From: Saccharospirillum sp035704555
GTDB taxonomy: Bacteria; Pseudomonadota; Gammaproteobacteria; Pseudomonadales; Natronospirillaceae
Direction: 5' to 3'
Assembly (NCBI GenBank): GCA_035704555.1
Contig: DASSWT010000226.1
Span: forward strand, 1 to 64,000
Length of the DNA stretch: 64,000 nt
The notes beneath the pieces were generated by a model. It was not told the origin of the DNA. It saw only the letters and a program-made list of their open reading frames with translations, and did not search any database. Shown piece by piece: positions 41,955-50,391 of this stretch. Position numbers and translations under genes: made by a program. Each line of letters begins with the position of its first letter. The first letter of the stretch is position 1.

Positions 41955-43106
41955 TCAAAGCAGAACCAGGTTGTCCCGGTGTACCAGCTCCGGCTCATCC
42001 ACGAACCCCAGAATTGTCTCAAAGCTTGCCGATGGCTGACGGCACAACCGAATGGCGTCGTCGCGGTCGTAATTCACCAGGCCGCGGCCAATGGCAACGC
42101 CCTGCTCGGTCACCAGTGAAACACATTCACCGCGCCGGAACATCCCTTTGGCATCGGTCACGCCCACCGCCAGCAGGCTCTTGCCCTGTTCGGTCAAGGC
42201 GCGCACCGCACCGGCATCGAGCACCAGCTCGCCGCGAGTTTGCAATTGGCCTGCCAGCCACTGCTTGCGCGCCGCCAGGGGTTCCAGCTCAGGGGTCAGT
42301 TGGGTGCCGAGCACCTCGCCCTGACGCAACCGCGTCAGCACATTGTCGTTACGCCCACCCGCAATCACCGTCACCGCGCCGCTGCGGGAGGCCAGGCTGG
42401 CCGCCCTAACCTTGGTCACCATACCGCCGCGACCCAAAGCACCACCACCCGTCGCCATCTGCCGCAAGGCGGGGTCACTGGCCGAAGCCTGGCTGATCAG
42501 ACGGGCATCCGGATTAGAGCGTGGATCCGCGCTGTAGAGACCATCCTGATCGGTCAGCAATATCAACGCATCCGCCTCAACCAGGTTGGCCACCAGGGCA
42601 CCCAGGGTATCGTTATCGCCAAAGCGAATTTCGTCGGTCACTACGGTGTCGTTTTCATTGACGATGGGAATCACCGGCAACGGCAACAGCGCGCGCAGAG
42701 TACTGCGGGCATTCAGATAACGACGCCGGTCGGACAGGTCTTCATGCGTCAGCAGGATTTGGGCGGTATGTAACTGGTGGTGCTGAAACATATCTTCATA
42801 GGTTTGCACCAGCTTGGTCTGCCCGACCGCGGCCGCCGCCTGCAACAACTCCATCGACTCCGGTCGCTGGCTCCAGCCAAGGCGGTGCATCCCAGCCGCC
42901 ACCGCGCCTGAAGACACCAGAATCAACTCAACGCCACTGGCCCGCAGCGCCGCCATCTGGTCGACCCACTGGCGAATGCGAACCACATCGAGGCCACGAC
43001 CGTCATCGGTCAGCAATGCCGACCCGATCTTAACCACCCAACGCTGCCCTGCCGTAATGGCCGGATGCCTAACCACGCCTTCAGACACACCTGTATCCTT
43101 CTTCAA
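41955..43106 (-). CDS. proB: Glutamate 5-kinase (with PUA domain)
   Basis: Phosphorylates glutamate in the first step of proline synthesis and is feedback-inhibited by proline. The amino-acid kinase domain (residues about 20-260) shows VVKIGSALLTDD, VSSGAVAAGM and NENDTVVTDEIRFGDND. A C-terminal PUA domain spans about 285-375. The 383 residues are slightly longer than E. coli (367) because of an N-terminal extension. It follows obgE by 30 bases in the rplU-rpmA-obgE-proB order. Confidence 0.95.
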   Translation of the reverse strand: MKKDTGVSEGVVRHPAITAGQRWVVKIGSALLTDDGRGLDVVRIRQWVDQMAALRASGVELILVSSGAVAAGMHRLGWSQRPESMELLQAAAAVGQTKLVQTYEDMFQHHQLHTAQILLTHEDLSDRRRYLNARSTLRALLPLPVIPIVNENDTVVTDEIRFGDNDTLGALVANLVEADALILLTDQDGLYSADPRSNPDARLISQASASDPALRQMATGGGALGRGGMVTKVRAASLASRSGAVTVIAGGRNDNVLTRLRQGEVLGTQLTPELEPLAARKQWLAGQLQTRGELVLDAGAVRALTEQGKSLLAVGVTDAKGMFRRGECVSLVTEQGVAIGRGLVNYDRDDAIRLCRQPSASFETILGFVDEPELVHRDNLVLL

Positions 43107-43136
43107 TGTTGCGACCTACCAAGCTGACCAAATGGA

Positions 43137-44339
43137 TCAGGGTGTGTAGATCACCTCGACGTCATAATCATCATCGTCGTCATCGTAATCGTCATCATCG
43201 GCCTGCTCGGCCTTGCGCTTGCTGCGCCGGCGCTCAGCCAATGTTTGAATGCGCTCACGCGCCTCACGTTCGACCTGATCACGATGCTCGGTATCGGCTT
43301 CCAGCAAATCAGGATCAGCCGCCAGCGCCGCGCGGTGCTCTTCAAGCCAGTTCATCAGATCCCGCACCAGAGGCTGGGTGCCCTCGGCAGAGATGGCCGA
43401 AATTACATAAACCGGGCCTTCCCAGTCGAGGGCCGACACCACTGAATCCACCAGCGCCTGGCGCTCATCCTCGGGCACCATATCGATCTTGTTCAGCACC
43501 AGCCAGCGTTCACGCTGCGCCAGCGACGGGCTGAACTGCTCCAGCTCGTTAACGATGGCAACGGCGTTTTCGGCCGGTGTCGAGTCATCAAAGGGATACA
43601 TATCGACCAGGTGCAACAACACCCGGGTACGCACCAGATGCTTCAGAAAGCGAATGCCGAGCCCGGCACCATCGGACGCACCGGCGATCAACCCCGGAAT
43701 ATCAGCCATCACGAAAGAACGCAACGCATCCACCCGTACCACGCCCAGGTTGGGCACCATGGTGGTAAAGGGGTAATCAGCCACTTTCGGCTTGGCGGCA
43801 CTGACCGCACGAATCAGCGTCGACTTGCCGGCGTTGGGCAAGCCCAGCAAGCCAACATCAGCCAGCACCTTCAATTCCAGACGCAGGTTACGGCTTTCGC
43901 CGGGTGAGCCCTTGGTAAACTGACGCGGCGCCCGGTTGGTACTGGATTTGAAACGGGTGTTACCAACACCGCGATGGCCACCCTGAGCAACCTTGACGGT
44001 ATCACCCGCCTGGCGCAGGTCGGCCAGCACTTCCTCGGTATCGGCATCGATCAGCGTAGTACCGACCGGCACCACCAGCGTCACATCGGCGCCTTTATGA
44101 CCGGTCATATCCCGGCCCTTACCACCTTCGCCATTTTCAGCGTTGTAACGGCGCACAAAGCGGTAATCGATCAGTGTATTCACGTTCTCATCGGCGCGAA
44201 CAAACACACTGCCACCGTGACCACCATCGCCACCATCCGGGCCGCCTTTCTCAACATACTTTTCCCGCCGGAAGCTGACACAGCCATTGCCGCCTTTGCC
44301 GGCTTCCACGGTAATTGTGGCTTCGTCTACGAACTTCAT
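43137..44339 (-). CDS. obgE: GTPase ObgE/CgtA
   Basis: Essential GTPase binding the 50S subunit and ppGpp. The Gly-rich Obg fold (residues 1-158, FRREKYVEKGGPDGGDGG), the G domain (G1 GLPNAGKST near 166, G3 DIPGLI near 213, G4 NKID near 283) and a highly acidic C-terminal tail of Asp/Tyr repeats (last about 24 residues) are visible. The 400 residues match the family. Unusually, 639 bases with two structured repeats separate it from rpmA. Confidence 0.96.
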   Translation of the reverse strand: MKFVDEATITVEAGKGGNGCVSFRREKYVEKGGPDGGDGGHGGSVFVRADENVNTLIDYRFVRRYNAENGEGGKGRDMTGHKGADVTLVVPVGTTLIDADTEEVLADLRQAGDTVKVAQGGHRGVGNTRFKSSTNRAPRQFTKGSPGESRNLRLELKVLADVGLLGLPNAGKSTLIRAVSAAKPKVADYPFTTMVPNLGVVRVDALRSFVMADIPGLIAGASDGAGLGIRFLKHLVRTRVLLHLVDMYPFDDSTPAENAVAIVNELEQFSPSLAQRERWLVLNKIDMVPEDERQALVDSVVSALDWEGPVYVISAISAEGTQPLVRDLMNWLEEHRAALAADPDLLEADTEHRDQVEREARERIQTLAERRRSKRKAEQADDDDYDDDDDDYDVEVIYTP

Positions 44340-44481
44340 CTGATCAGCCTCTGGGGAATAAAGGCCAGCTCACCTGAACCGGCCCCAAAAATTGGGTTGT
44401 TTGCTCGGCGGCTTTTGCCACGAAGCGTCAATATAGCATTTGTACTAACCACGATGGCGCTTGATACCCAAGCCTGGAGTC

Positions 44482-44673
44482 AGAACTCAAGTTTCGGAGT
44501 TCGGGTTGCCTTTGAGGCATTGGCCCGCGCCGGATACCGGGTGTACCCCTGTGGGGTCGGCGTAAATCCATCCATGGAGCCTAGACCGCAGCATCCATGC
44601 TGCGGACTCCCCCACAGAGGCACACCCGGCACCCGCCGCTCGTCACCTCAGCGAACTCCGAAACTTGAGTTCT
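44482..44673 (+). repeat. Structured intergenic repeat R2, complete nested form
   Basis: A 192-base unit bounded by a perfect 22-base outer inverted repeat (44482-44503 and 44652-44673, core CTCAAGTTTCGGAGTTCG). The inner basal stem is 44527-44556 with 44610-44639, about 25 of 30 paired. The core holds the two CATCCATG-tipped hairpins and differs from the R7 core by about two bases. It lies between rpmA and obgE. The stretch 44340-44481 shows nothing clear. Confidence 0.88.
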
Positions 44674-44715
44674 AAATTTGCACCTGTGGCCGAAGCAACA
44701 ACGACAACAAGTACC

Positions 44716-44890
44716 GGTGGCTGGGTAGGCCTGTCCGGGGTAGTCTGAGGCATGGACTAAAACGCCAGGAGCGTTTTAGCACGAGCAACAGCGAGCCCGA
44801 AGGGTGAATCCCATGGACGGGATTCATATCCCGAAGCCTAGGCCCCATGGACGGGTTAACGCCGGCCCCGGATAGGCCTACCCGACCGCC
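44716..44890 (-). repeat. Structured intergenic repeat R3, expanded variant
   Basis: Basal stem: 44716-44740 pairs with 44866-44890 at 21 of 25 positions. Read on the minus strand the core begins like R5 (CGGCGTTAACCCGTCCATGG). It then carries extra hairpins: GAATCCC/GGGATTC around TCCATG-type bases, and CTAAAACGC/GCGTTTTAG. No outer repeat is seen. It sits 42 bases from R2. Confidence 0.75.
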
Positions 44891-44930
44891 TGCACGCTTT
44901 CTGCCACTGAACACCATAAAGCCACCCATA

Positions 44931-44957
44931 AAAAAAGCCCTGCAAGGCAGGGCTTTT
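44931..44957 (-). terminator. Rho-independent terminator after rpmA
   Basis: On the minus strand AAAAGCCCTGC (44947-44957) pairs with GCAGGGCTTTT (44933-44943) around a 3-base loop, ending in a run of U. It lies 22 bases after the rpmA stop. It implies that most rplU-rpmA transcripts stop before the repeats and obgE. Confidence 0.88.
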
Positions 44958-44978
44958 CAGAGTGTGTCAAAGTGCCAA

Positions 44979-45233
44979 TCAGGCAACGATGTTCACAAAC
45001 TTGCGGCTATGCTCGCCCTTGGTAACAAATTCGACCTTGCCGTCTGCCTTGGCAAACAGGGTGTGGTCTTTACCGATACCGACGTTGGTGCCAGCGTGAA
45101 AACGGGTACCGCGCTGACGAATGATGATGGAACCGGCTGTGACAGTCTGACCACCGAAGGCTTTCACGCCAAGGCGTTTGCTCTCGGAATCGCGACCGTT
45201 ACGAGTACTACCACCTGCTTTCTTGTGAGCCAT
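44979..45233 (-). CDS. rpmA: 50S ribosomal protein L27
   Basis: Ribosomal protein near the peptidyl-transferase centre. The 84-residue sequence starts MAHKKAGGSTRNGRDSESKR and has GSIIIRQRGTRFHAGTNVGIGKDHTLFA. It lies 12 bases downstream of rplU and is followed by a strong terminator. Confidence 0.98.
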   Translation of the reverse strand: MAHKKAGGSTRNGRDSESKRLGVKAFGGQTVTAGSIIIRQRGTRFHAGTNVGIGKDHTLFAKADGKVEFVTKGEHSRKFVNIVA

Positions 45234-45245
45234 GGTTTCTCTCCG

Positions 45246-45557
45246 TTATGCTGAAATACCAGTGATTTTAACTTCAGTGAACCACTGACGGTGGCCCATT
45301 TGCTTCATGTGGTGCTTACGACGCTTGAACTTCAGGATCTTCACCTTCTTGTGACGACCATGAGCAACCACCTCGGCAGTTACCTTGGCACCCGCAACAA
45401 CCGGCGCGCCAATGTTCACTTTTTCACCGTTAACCACCAACAGGATTTTATCAAAATCAATGCTAGCACCGGTCTCGGCTTCAATTTTTTCCAGCTTCAG
45501 CGTCTCGCCTTCGCTGACGCGGTACTGCTTGCCACCACTTACGATTACAGCGTACAT
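45246..45557 (-). CDS. rplU: 50S ribosomal protein L21
   Basis: 23S rRNA-binding protein. ATG at 45557 (GAGA upstream) gives 103 residues starting MYAVIVSGGKQYRVSEGE, the standard L21 start; the in-frame extension by four residues is unconserved. The C-terminus KRRKHHMKQMGHRQWFTEVKI is typical. It is the first gene of rplU-rpmA. Confidence 0.98.
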   Translation of the reverse strand: MYAVIVSGGKQYRVSEGETLKLEKIEAETGASIDFDKILLVVNGEKVNIGAPVVAGAKVTAEVVAHGRHKKVKILKFKRRKHHMKQMGHRQWFTEVKITGISA

Positions 45558-45683
45558 GTATCTCTCCAATGATTAAAACCAATCCGACCCGCAGCGATTC
45601 ATTACTTAACCTGTGTCTAAAGGCAACGCCTACGCTGGGAGCACCCTATAACAGGGAATGAAGCAGGTCGATCAGGGCGCGCA

Positions 45684-45712
45684 ATAATACGGATTTCCAG
45701 ACCCGGAAGCAA
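45684..45712 (-). promoter_or_regulatory. rplU-rpmA promoter
   Basis: Minus-strand TTGCTT (complement of 45707-45712), 17-base spacer, TATTAT (complement of 45684-45689) followed by a GC-rich discriminator (GCGCGCCC), as in stringently controlled ribosomal promoters. The leader to the rplU start is about 120 bases. Confidence 0.65.
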
Positions 45713-45753
45713 CCCCTCAGCGTCGTCTGAACGCTCGCCCCGGCTCCCGGTTC

Positions 45754-45782
45754 TTGACACGACGGCAGGGGCTACCTAGCAT
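45754..45782 (+). promoter_or_regulatory. ispB promoter
   Basis: TTGACA (45754-45759), 17-base spacer, TAGCAT (45777-45782), 33 bases before the ispB ATG at 45816, divergent from rplU. Confidence 0.65.
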
Positions 45783-45815
45783 CGCCCGCTGACGTTCACC
45801 ACAAAGACCCCCCGC

Positions 45816-46784
45816 ATGGATCAAAAAGCTGTTTTTGCCACCGTCAGTCAGGAATTCGAGGCGGTCAACCAGACCATTCTGTCACAGCTGGAATCCCGGG
45901 TGCCGCTGGTGGAAAAGATTGCTGACTACATTGTCAGCAGCGGTGGCAAGCGGCAGCGTCCCCTGCTGACGCTGCTGGCTGCGGGAGTCAGCGGGGGCAT
46001 AGAAACCCGCCATTACCAGCTGGCAACCGTCATCGAGTTTCTGCATACCGCCACCCTGCTGCATGACGACGTGGTCGACACCTCCGACTTGCGCCGTGGC
46101 CGGCCGACAGCGAACGCGCGCTGGGGCAACGCCCCCAGCGTGCTGGTCGGTGACTTTTTATACGCCCGGGCCTTTGAATTGCTAGTCGATATCGGCGCCA
46201 TGCCGGTGATGAACCGCCTCGCGGTGGCAACCCGCACCATTGCCGAAGGCGAGGTGCTGCAGCTGATGAACGTGCGCAACCCGGATGCGACCGAAGCCCA
46301 GTATATGGACGTGATCAAAGGCAAGACCGCCATCCTGTTTCAGGCATCCAGCGAGACGGCCGCCCTGATCAACCAGCAATCTGAAGCCAATACGGAAAAA
46401 CTGGCAGCCTATGGGCTGAACCTGGGGCTCGCCTTTCAGCTCATCGACGATGTACTGGATTACGATGGCAATACCGAAACACTGGGCAAGAACGTCGGCG
46501 ACGATCTGGCGGAAGGCAAACCCACTCTGCCGCTGATCCATGCCATGCAGAACGCCAGTCCCGATGAAGCCCAGCTGATTCGCCAGGCGATCCGCAAAGG
46601 AGGGTTGGAGAATCTTGATGCCATCCTCGACATCGTGCACCGCTGTGGTTCCATCGGCTATGTTCGAGACAAGGCGCTGGAGCATGCCGCCATAGCACGT
46701 GAGCAACTGGGTGATTTTGAGGACTCGGTGTACAAAACGGCGCTGTTGAGTCTGACTGAGATCGCCGTTCAACGCGATTCTTGA
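45816..46784 (+). CDS. ispB: Octaprenyl diphosphate synthase (IspB-type)
   Basis: Long-chain trans-prenyltransferase making the quinone side chain. The two Asp-rich motifs are LLHDDVVDTSD near residue 83 (FARM) and LIDDVLDYDG near 210 (SARM); GGKRQRP near 48 is the substrate-binding Lys/Arg cluster. The 322 residues match E. coli (323). Divergence from rplU-rpmA is the conserved gammaproteobacterial arrangement. Chain length (C40 versus C45) cannot be read from sequence. Confidence 0.95.
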   Translation: MDQKAVFATVSQEFEAVNQTILSQLESRVPLVEKIADYIVSSGGKRQRPLLTLLAAGVSGGIETRHYQLATVIEFLHTATLLHDDVVDTSDLRRGRPTANARWGNAPSVLVGDFLYARAFELLVDIGAMPVMNRLAVATRTIAEGEVLQLMNVRNPDATEAQYMDVIKGKTAILFQASSETAALINQQSEANTEKLAAYGLNLGLAFQLIDDVLDYDGNTETLGKNVGDDLAEGKPTLPLIHAMQNASPDEAQLIRQAIRKGGLENLDAILDIVHRCGSIGYVRDKALEHAAIAREQLGDFEDSVYKTALLSLTEIAVQRDS

Positions 46785-46789
46785 TCCAA

Positions 46790-46807
46790 CCCGGGCACTG
46801 GCCCGGG
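46790..46807. terminator. Hairpin between convergent ispB and PilZ genes
   Basis: CCCGGGC (46790-46796) pairs with GCCCGGG (46801-46807) around ACTG. It lies in the 32-base gap between convergent genes, without a clear U-run. Confidence 0.5.
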
Positions 46808-46816
46808 CAGATAATC

Positions 46817-47482
46817 CTAGCGTTCAGCACCCCGGGCGATCTGAGCATTCACAAAGGCCTGAAGTGCCAGAAAATCCATATCTGAGACAAAGTTAAACTC
46901 AATGCCGTAGGCGGCCATGCTGTTGCTGAGTTCGAACTTATCGAGCTCAGCCCGGATCCGGCTTTCTATGGTAATCACCCGGGTCACATGGCCCACCGTT
47001 ACCTTGCCGGTCAACAGCAGGGTATCCCCGGTTTCACCACAAGGCTGCAAGGTTTCCAGGCGCGCACCGGTTGTCGACAGATCTACAATGGCGCCGAAGG
47101 CCCGCTCCTGGCCGGGCTGACTCTGGTTAACCACCGATACCTGCACGTTTGCCAGCACCCGTTCCGCCTTGCGGATCTCCCCGGCCTCGACCCGGTTTGG
47201 CCAGGCCAGATGCAGATAGGCCGTGGGGATGGAGCACAGGTGCTGTACCTGTGTACGAAAGGCACAGGCGTTCTTGTTGGCGAAGAACCGCAGAATAACC
47301 GGCTGCTCCTTACGCACCAGCAAGGTACGGCCATCACCGACCACCGGCGTAGTCACCAGCACTGACCGGCCCTGAATATGACCGATAAGCTGGCAATTGT
47401 ATCGCTTCTCGTCACCGGCGATTTCCAGCTTCATACCAAGGCCGACGGGCAGCCTCAACGAGGGGTAATCTACACTGGCCAT
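46817..47482 (-). CDS. PilZ-domain protein with YcgR-like N-terminal domain
   Basis: Probable cyclic-di-GMP receptor. The N-terminal flagellar-brake-like domain (residues about 10-105: IGHIQGRSVLVTTP) precedes a PilZ domain with both ligand motifs, RKAER (R-x3-R) near residue 105 and DLSTTGARLE ([D/N]-x-S-x2-G) near 137. ATG at 47482 has AAGGA upstream and gives 221 residues; a longer frame upstream is unlikely. The target (flagellum or other) is unknown, with no flagellar gene nearby. Confidence 0.86.
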   Translation of the reverse strand: MASVDYPSLRLPVGLGMKLEIAGDEKRYNCQLIGHIQGRSVLVTTPVVGDGRTLLVRKEQPVILRFFANKNACAFRTQVQHLCSIPTAYLHLAWPNRVEAGEIRKAERVLANVQVSVVNQSQPGQERAFGAIVDLSTTGARLETLQPCGETGDTLLLTGKVTVGHVTRVITIESRIRAELDKFELSNSMAAYGIEFNFVSDMDFLALQAFVNAQIARGAER

Positions 47483-47554
47483 GGCCAGACATCCTTCAAT
47501 AAGACCGACAGTAACAGACTGGCAATAGTCCGCAGCCGGTTCAGTTTCCACCAT

Positions 47555-48763
47555 CTACGTCCCACTGAAATACAACTGCTCACGCGTTGAATCAATGAGT
47601 TCGCGCAATTGTCGCTCGGTCAGTGCCGCACCATTTGACAGCCAGGGCTCCCAGAAAGAACGCGCCGGCATTAAACGGTCATCGGTCGCGGGCCGAAAAT
47701 CTTTACGGTCCTGTGCGTCGATTCGCCGCAAATACCCCAGCATTTCCAGCCCGGCGACGTTGGCAACCATATCCTCAGCACTGAAACCAGAGCTGCGCGT
47801 TTCGGCATCCGACCACTCTTTGTAGATGGTCAGTTCCAGTGCCGCATCCGGGTTCATTTGCGTACCCAGCCACATGGCCAGGGTAAAATGCCGTGCCAGA
47901 TCATAGCGGCCATGCAACGTCAGGCGCTGGCCGGAAAGTTTGGGTAAATCGACGCCAGGCCGCATGCCCGACACCGACCCCAGTGTCGCATAGGAGAGCG
48001 CACCAAACACAGCACTGCCATCCTGCTCAAAATCCAGGCCGGGGCGCTGAACCAGAGCGGTCAGAACATCCCGCAGCGGAATCCGTTGGCGGCCATCGGC
48101 GGCGAAAAAGTCATTGATCCACTTTACCTCCTCAACCAAGCGCTCCCGCTGCCCGGTGTCTGACCAGAAAGGCGCGAAGTCCATCATCCAGCCCGACAAC
48201 TCCGGATCATTCCACTTGGTTGAAAACCGTAGGTTTCCATCGCCCAGCTCCACCACCGGGTTCAACGTCTGCCACAGCTGCTCGGCATCTCGCACGGCAG
48301 GCAGCTCTGCCAATCGTGCATTTAACCAGCTTACCGCCCAGCCCGGCATCGTCACACCGCTCACCCACAAACGCTGCAGGCTGAATGGCTCACCGGGCGT
48401 CCAGGTCAGTCGCAGTGGCAAAAAGCGGTCCAGTATCCGTATCGGGTACCAGGCTTCCAGTTGCAGTTCCTCTGGTGTGATACGTGCCCTGAATTGCGTG
48501 TGGGTCAGCGCCGGCTGGGTAGACGCCAGCAGGATAGCCAGTTTCTGCACATCGTCTTGCTGCACTGTCAGCGAGACCGACTGCCCGGGTTCCAGCCGCG
48601 CAGGATGATACTCATCCAGCCACTGACGATATTTGCTCAGATCAGAAAAAGGAATGATCGTTCGGGGTGCGCTGTCACCCGGGACCGTCACCGACCAGAC
48701 AAAAAGTACCAGCGCCAGTACCAGGATGATCACCGCCAGAGCCAGGCGCCGCATCCAGATCAC
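47555..48763 (-). CDS. Hypothetical single-pass membrane protein, likely periplasmic
   Basis: A protein of 402 residues with an N-terminal membrane anchor (residues about 5-25) and an otherwise soluble, probably periplasmic body. No known fold is evident to me. The most conserved-looking segment is near residues 290-345: GRYDLARHFTLAMWLGTQMNP, then LTIYKEWSD and SSGFSAEDMVANVAGL. It recalls an uncharacterised proteobacterial family with an H...KE..D...SGFS..D..A pattern, from memory. Its ATG overlaps the RmlD-like gene's stop by 4 bases, so the two are probably co-expressed. Confidence 0.75.
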   Translation of the reverse strand: MIWMRRLALAVIILVLALVLFVWSVTVPGDSAPRTIIPFSDLSKYRQWLDEYHPARLEPGQSVSLTVQQDDVQKLAILLASTQPALTHTQFRARITPEELQLEAWYPIRILDRFLPLRLTWTPGEPFSLQRLWVSGVTMPGWAVSWLNARLAELPAVRDAEQLWQTLNPVVELGDGNLRFSTKWNDPELSGWMMDFAPFWSDTGQRERLVEEVKWINDFFAADGRQRIPLRDVLTALVQRPGLDFEQDGSAVFGALSYATLGSVSGMRPGVDLPKLSGQRLTLHGRYDLARHFTLAMWLGTQMNPDAALELTIYKEWSDAETRSSGFSAEDMVANVAGLEMLGYLRRIDAQDRKDFRPATDDRLMPARSFWEPWLSNGAALTERQLRELIDSTREQLYFSGT

Positions 48764-49674
48764 GAAGGCACCTCGGTATCGGATGGCTCCACCGGAGGTT
48801 CAAAACTGAGTTTCAGTGCGTCCTGGACACCACGCCGCCAGGGCAGTTGTTTGATGCCAAAGGTGGCCAGAATTTTCTTGGTACTCAGTTCCAGGTTCTG
48901 TGGTTTCAGGCTCTCGTCCTGGCCCGGTGGATAAATAGCTTCGACCGACTCGACTTCAACATCAATGCAGGATTTTGCCGCCTTAACGATGGCTTCGGCG
49001 AAAATGTGCCAGTGGGTCACATCGCTGCCGGCATAGTGGTAAGTCCCCCACAACGGCGGCTCCACATCACAGTCAACCTGCTCCAGCATGGCTATCATCA
49101 CCCGCGCCAGATCCGCTGCAGCCGTGGGACAGCCTCGCTGGGTATCTACAACCCGGATGACATCGTGCTGTTGCGCCTCAGCCACAATATGGGTCAGAAA
49201 ATTAGGGCCGTCGGCACTAAACACCCAGGAAGAGCGCAGAATCAAATGGCGTTCGCAATGATCGCGCACGGCTTGTTCCGCCAACAGAAAATCACGGCCA
49301 GCCGAGGTTACCGGATGCATCGTATCCTGTTCGGCATAAGCCGTGGCCTTGCTCCCATCAAAGACCTGCTCGCTCGACACCTGCAGCAAGGGGATGCCAG
49401 CCTGCTGACAGGCCCCTGCAAGCACTGCGACACCCTGGTCCATCAGGTGCGGCCAGCGGGAGTCAACCGTAATGTTAGGCATCAGGTCATTGTGCACATA
49501 GGCATTGATGACGTAATCGGGGCGGTGTTCTTTAAGCAGTGCAGCCACGGCCACGGCATCGGTCAGATCCAGCTGGGCATCGGGAACCAGCACGGCCTGG
49601 ATATTCCGGGCCGCCACGAGCCGGCCCAGCGCACGCGCCAGTTGCCCCTCGGCGTCAGTAACCAGTAATTTCAC
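48760..49674 (-). CDS. RmlD-like sugar-nucleotide-binding protein lacking the catalytic Tyr and Lys
   Basis: Member of the dTDP-4-dehydrorhamnose reductase (RmlD) superfamily, 304 residues with a Rossmann start (MKLLVTDAEGQLARAL) and VSSEQVFDG. Where RmlD has the catalytic Y-x3-K (in VYGKTKLAGE), this protein reads SAGRDFLLAE: the Tyr is replaced by Ala (125) and the Lys by Phe (129). It is therefore probably not a reductase; a binding or regulatory role (as for MAT2B) is possible. It is coupled to the downstream hypothetical gene, with ssb 12 bases upstream. No rml cluster is nearby. Confidence 0.8.
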   Translation of the reverse strand: MKLLVTDAEGQLARALGRLVAARNIQAVLVPDAQLDLTDAVAVAALLKEHRPDYVINAYVHNDLMPNITVDSRWPHLMDQGVAVLAGACQQAGIPLLQVSSEQVFDGSKATAYAEQDTMHPVTSAGRDFLLAEQAVRDHCERHLILRSSWVFSADGPNFLTHIVAEAQQHDVIRVVDTQRGCPTAAADLARVMIAMLEQVDCDVEPPLWGTYHYAGSDVTHWHIFAEAIVKAAKSCIDVEVESVEAIYPPGQDESLKPQNLELSTKKILATFGIKQLPWRRGVQDALKLSFEPPVEPSDTEVPS

Positions 49675-49686
49675 CCTGATAAAGCC

Positions 49687-50253
49687 TTAAAACGGGATAT
49701 CGTCGTCAAAATCGTCGAAGTTATTGGCTGGTTGATGTCCTGTTTGCGGTGCCGGCTGGCTCGGTGCAGGCGCCGGAGAGGGTTTGCCGCCAAAGCCACC
49801 CTGAGGCTGACCACCAAACCCACCGGAGGACTGGGGTGCATTGCCCTGATAGCCGGTATTCTGGTTGCCCTGACCAGCGAAGCCGCCACTCTGACCCGCA
49901 CCCGGGTTGTCGCTGCGACCACCGATAAACTGCATTTCGTTGGCCACAATCTCGGTGCTGTATTTCTCAACACCGTTCTGGTCCTGCCATTTGCGGGTTT
50001 GCAGGCGACCTTCAATATAAACCTGTGAGCCCTTGCGCAGATAGGTCGCCGCGTTCTCAGCCATGCGGCCAAAAATCACAATACGGTGCCATTCGGTGCT
50101 GTCGGACCGGTTGCCCTGCTCGTCGCGGGGCCCCAGTTCATTGGTAGCCACATTCAGGTTGACCACCTGAGTGCCCGAGGCGGTAGCCCGCACGTCCGGG
50201 TCCTGCCCAAGGCGCCCCAGGATAATCACTTTGTTAACTGTTCCGCGTGCCAT
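49687..50253 (-). CDS. ssb: Single-stranded DNA-binding protein
   Basis: Tetrameric SSB for replication, repair and recombination. The OB fold occupies residues 1-110 (MARGTVNKVIILGRLGQDPD, TEWHRIVIFGRMAE). A Gly/Gln/Pro-rich linker follows, ending in the acidic partner-binding tip DDFDDDIPF. The 188 residues are typical. The ssb-MFS-uvrA order is conserved with Pseudomonas, though I see no LexA box before ssb. Confidence 0.97.
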   Translation of the reverse strand: MARGTVNKVIILGRLGQDPDVRATASGTQVVNLNVATNELGPRDEQGNRSDSTEWHRIVIFGRMAENAATYLRKGSQVYIEGRLQTRKWQDQNGVEKYSTEIVANEMQFIGGRSDNPGAGQSGGFAGQGNQNTGYQGNAPQSSGGFGGQPQGGFGGKPSPAPAPSQPAPQTGHQPANNFDDFDDDIPF

Positions 50254-50391
50254 AGAGTTGCGTCCTATTCTGTAAAAGTCATTTCAGGGAGGCCACCCGT
50301 GCACCTGCACCCCGGTGTTCCCTGCGTCAGTCGTTGTTATCTTTGAACCGCTCATGCGATAAATCAAGGGGCTGTATACCAGCCCGCCTGG

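Noticed and set aside
50254..50391. LexA box before ssb
   Set aside because: Looked for CTGT-N8-ACAG because ssb is SOS-linked in some bacteria; none found.
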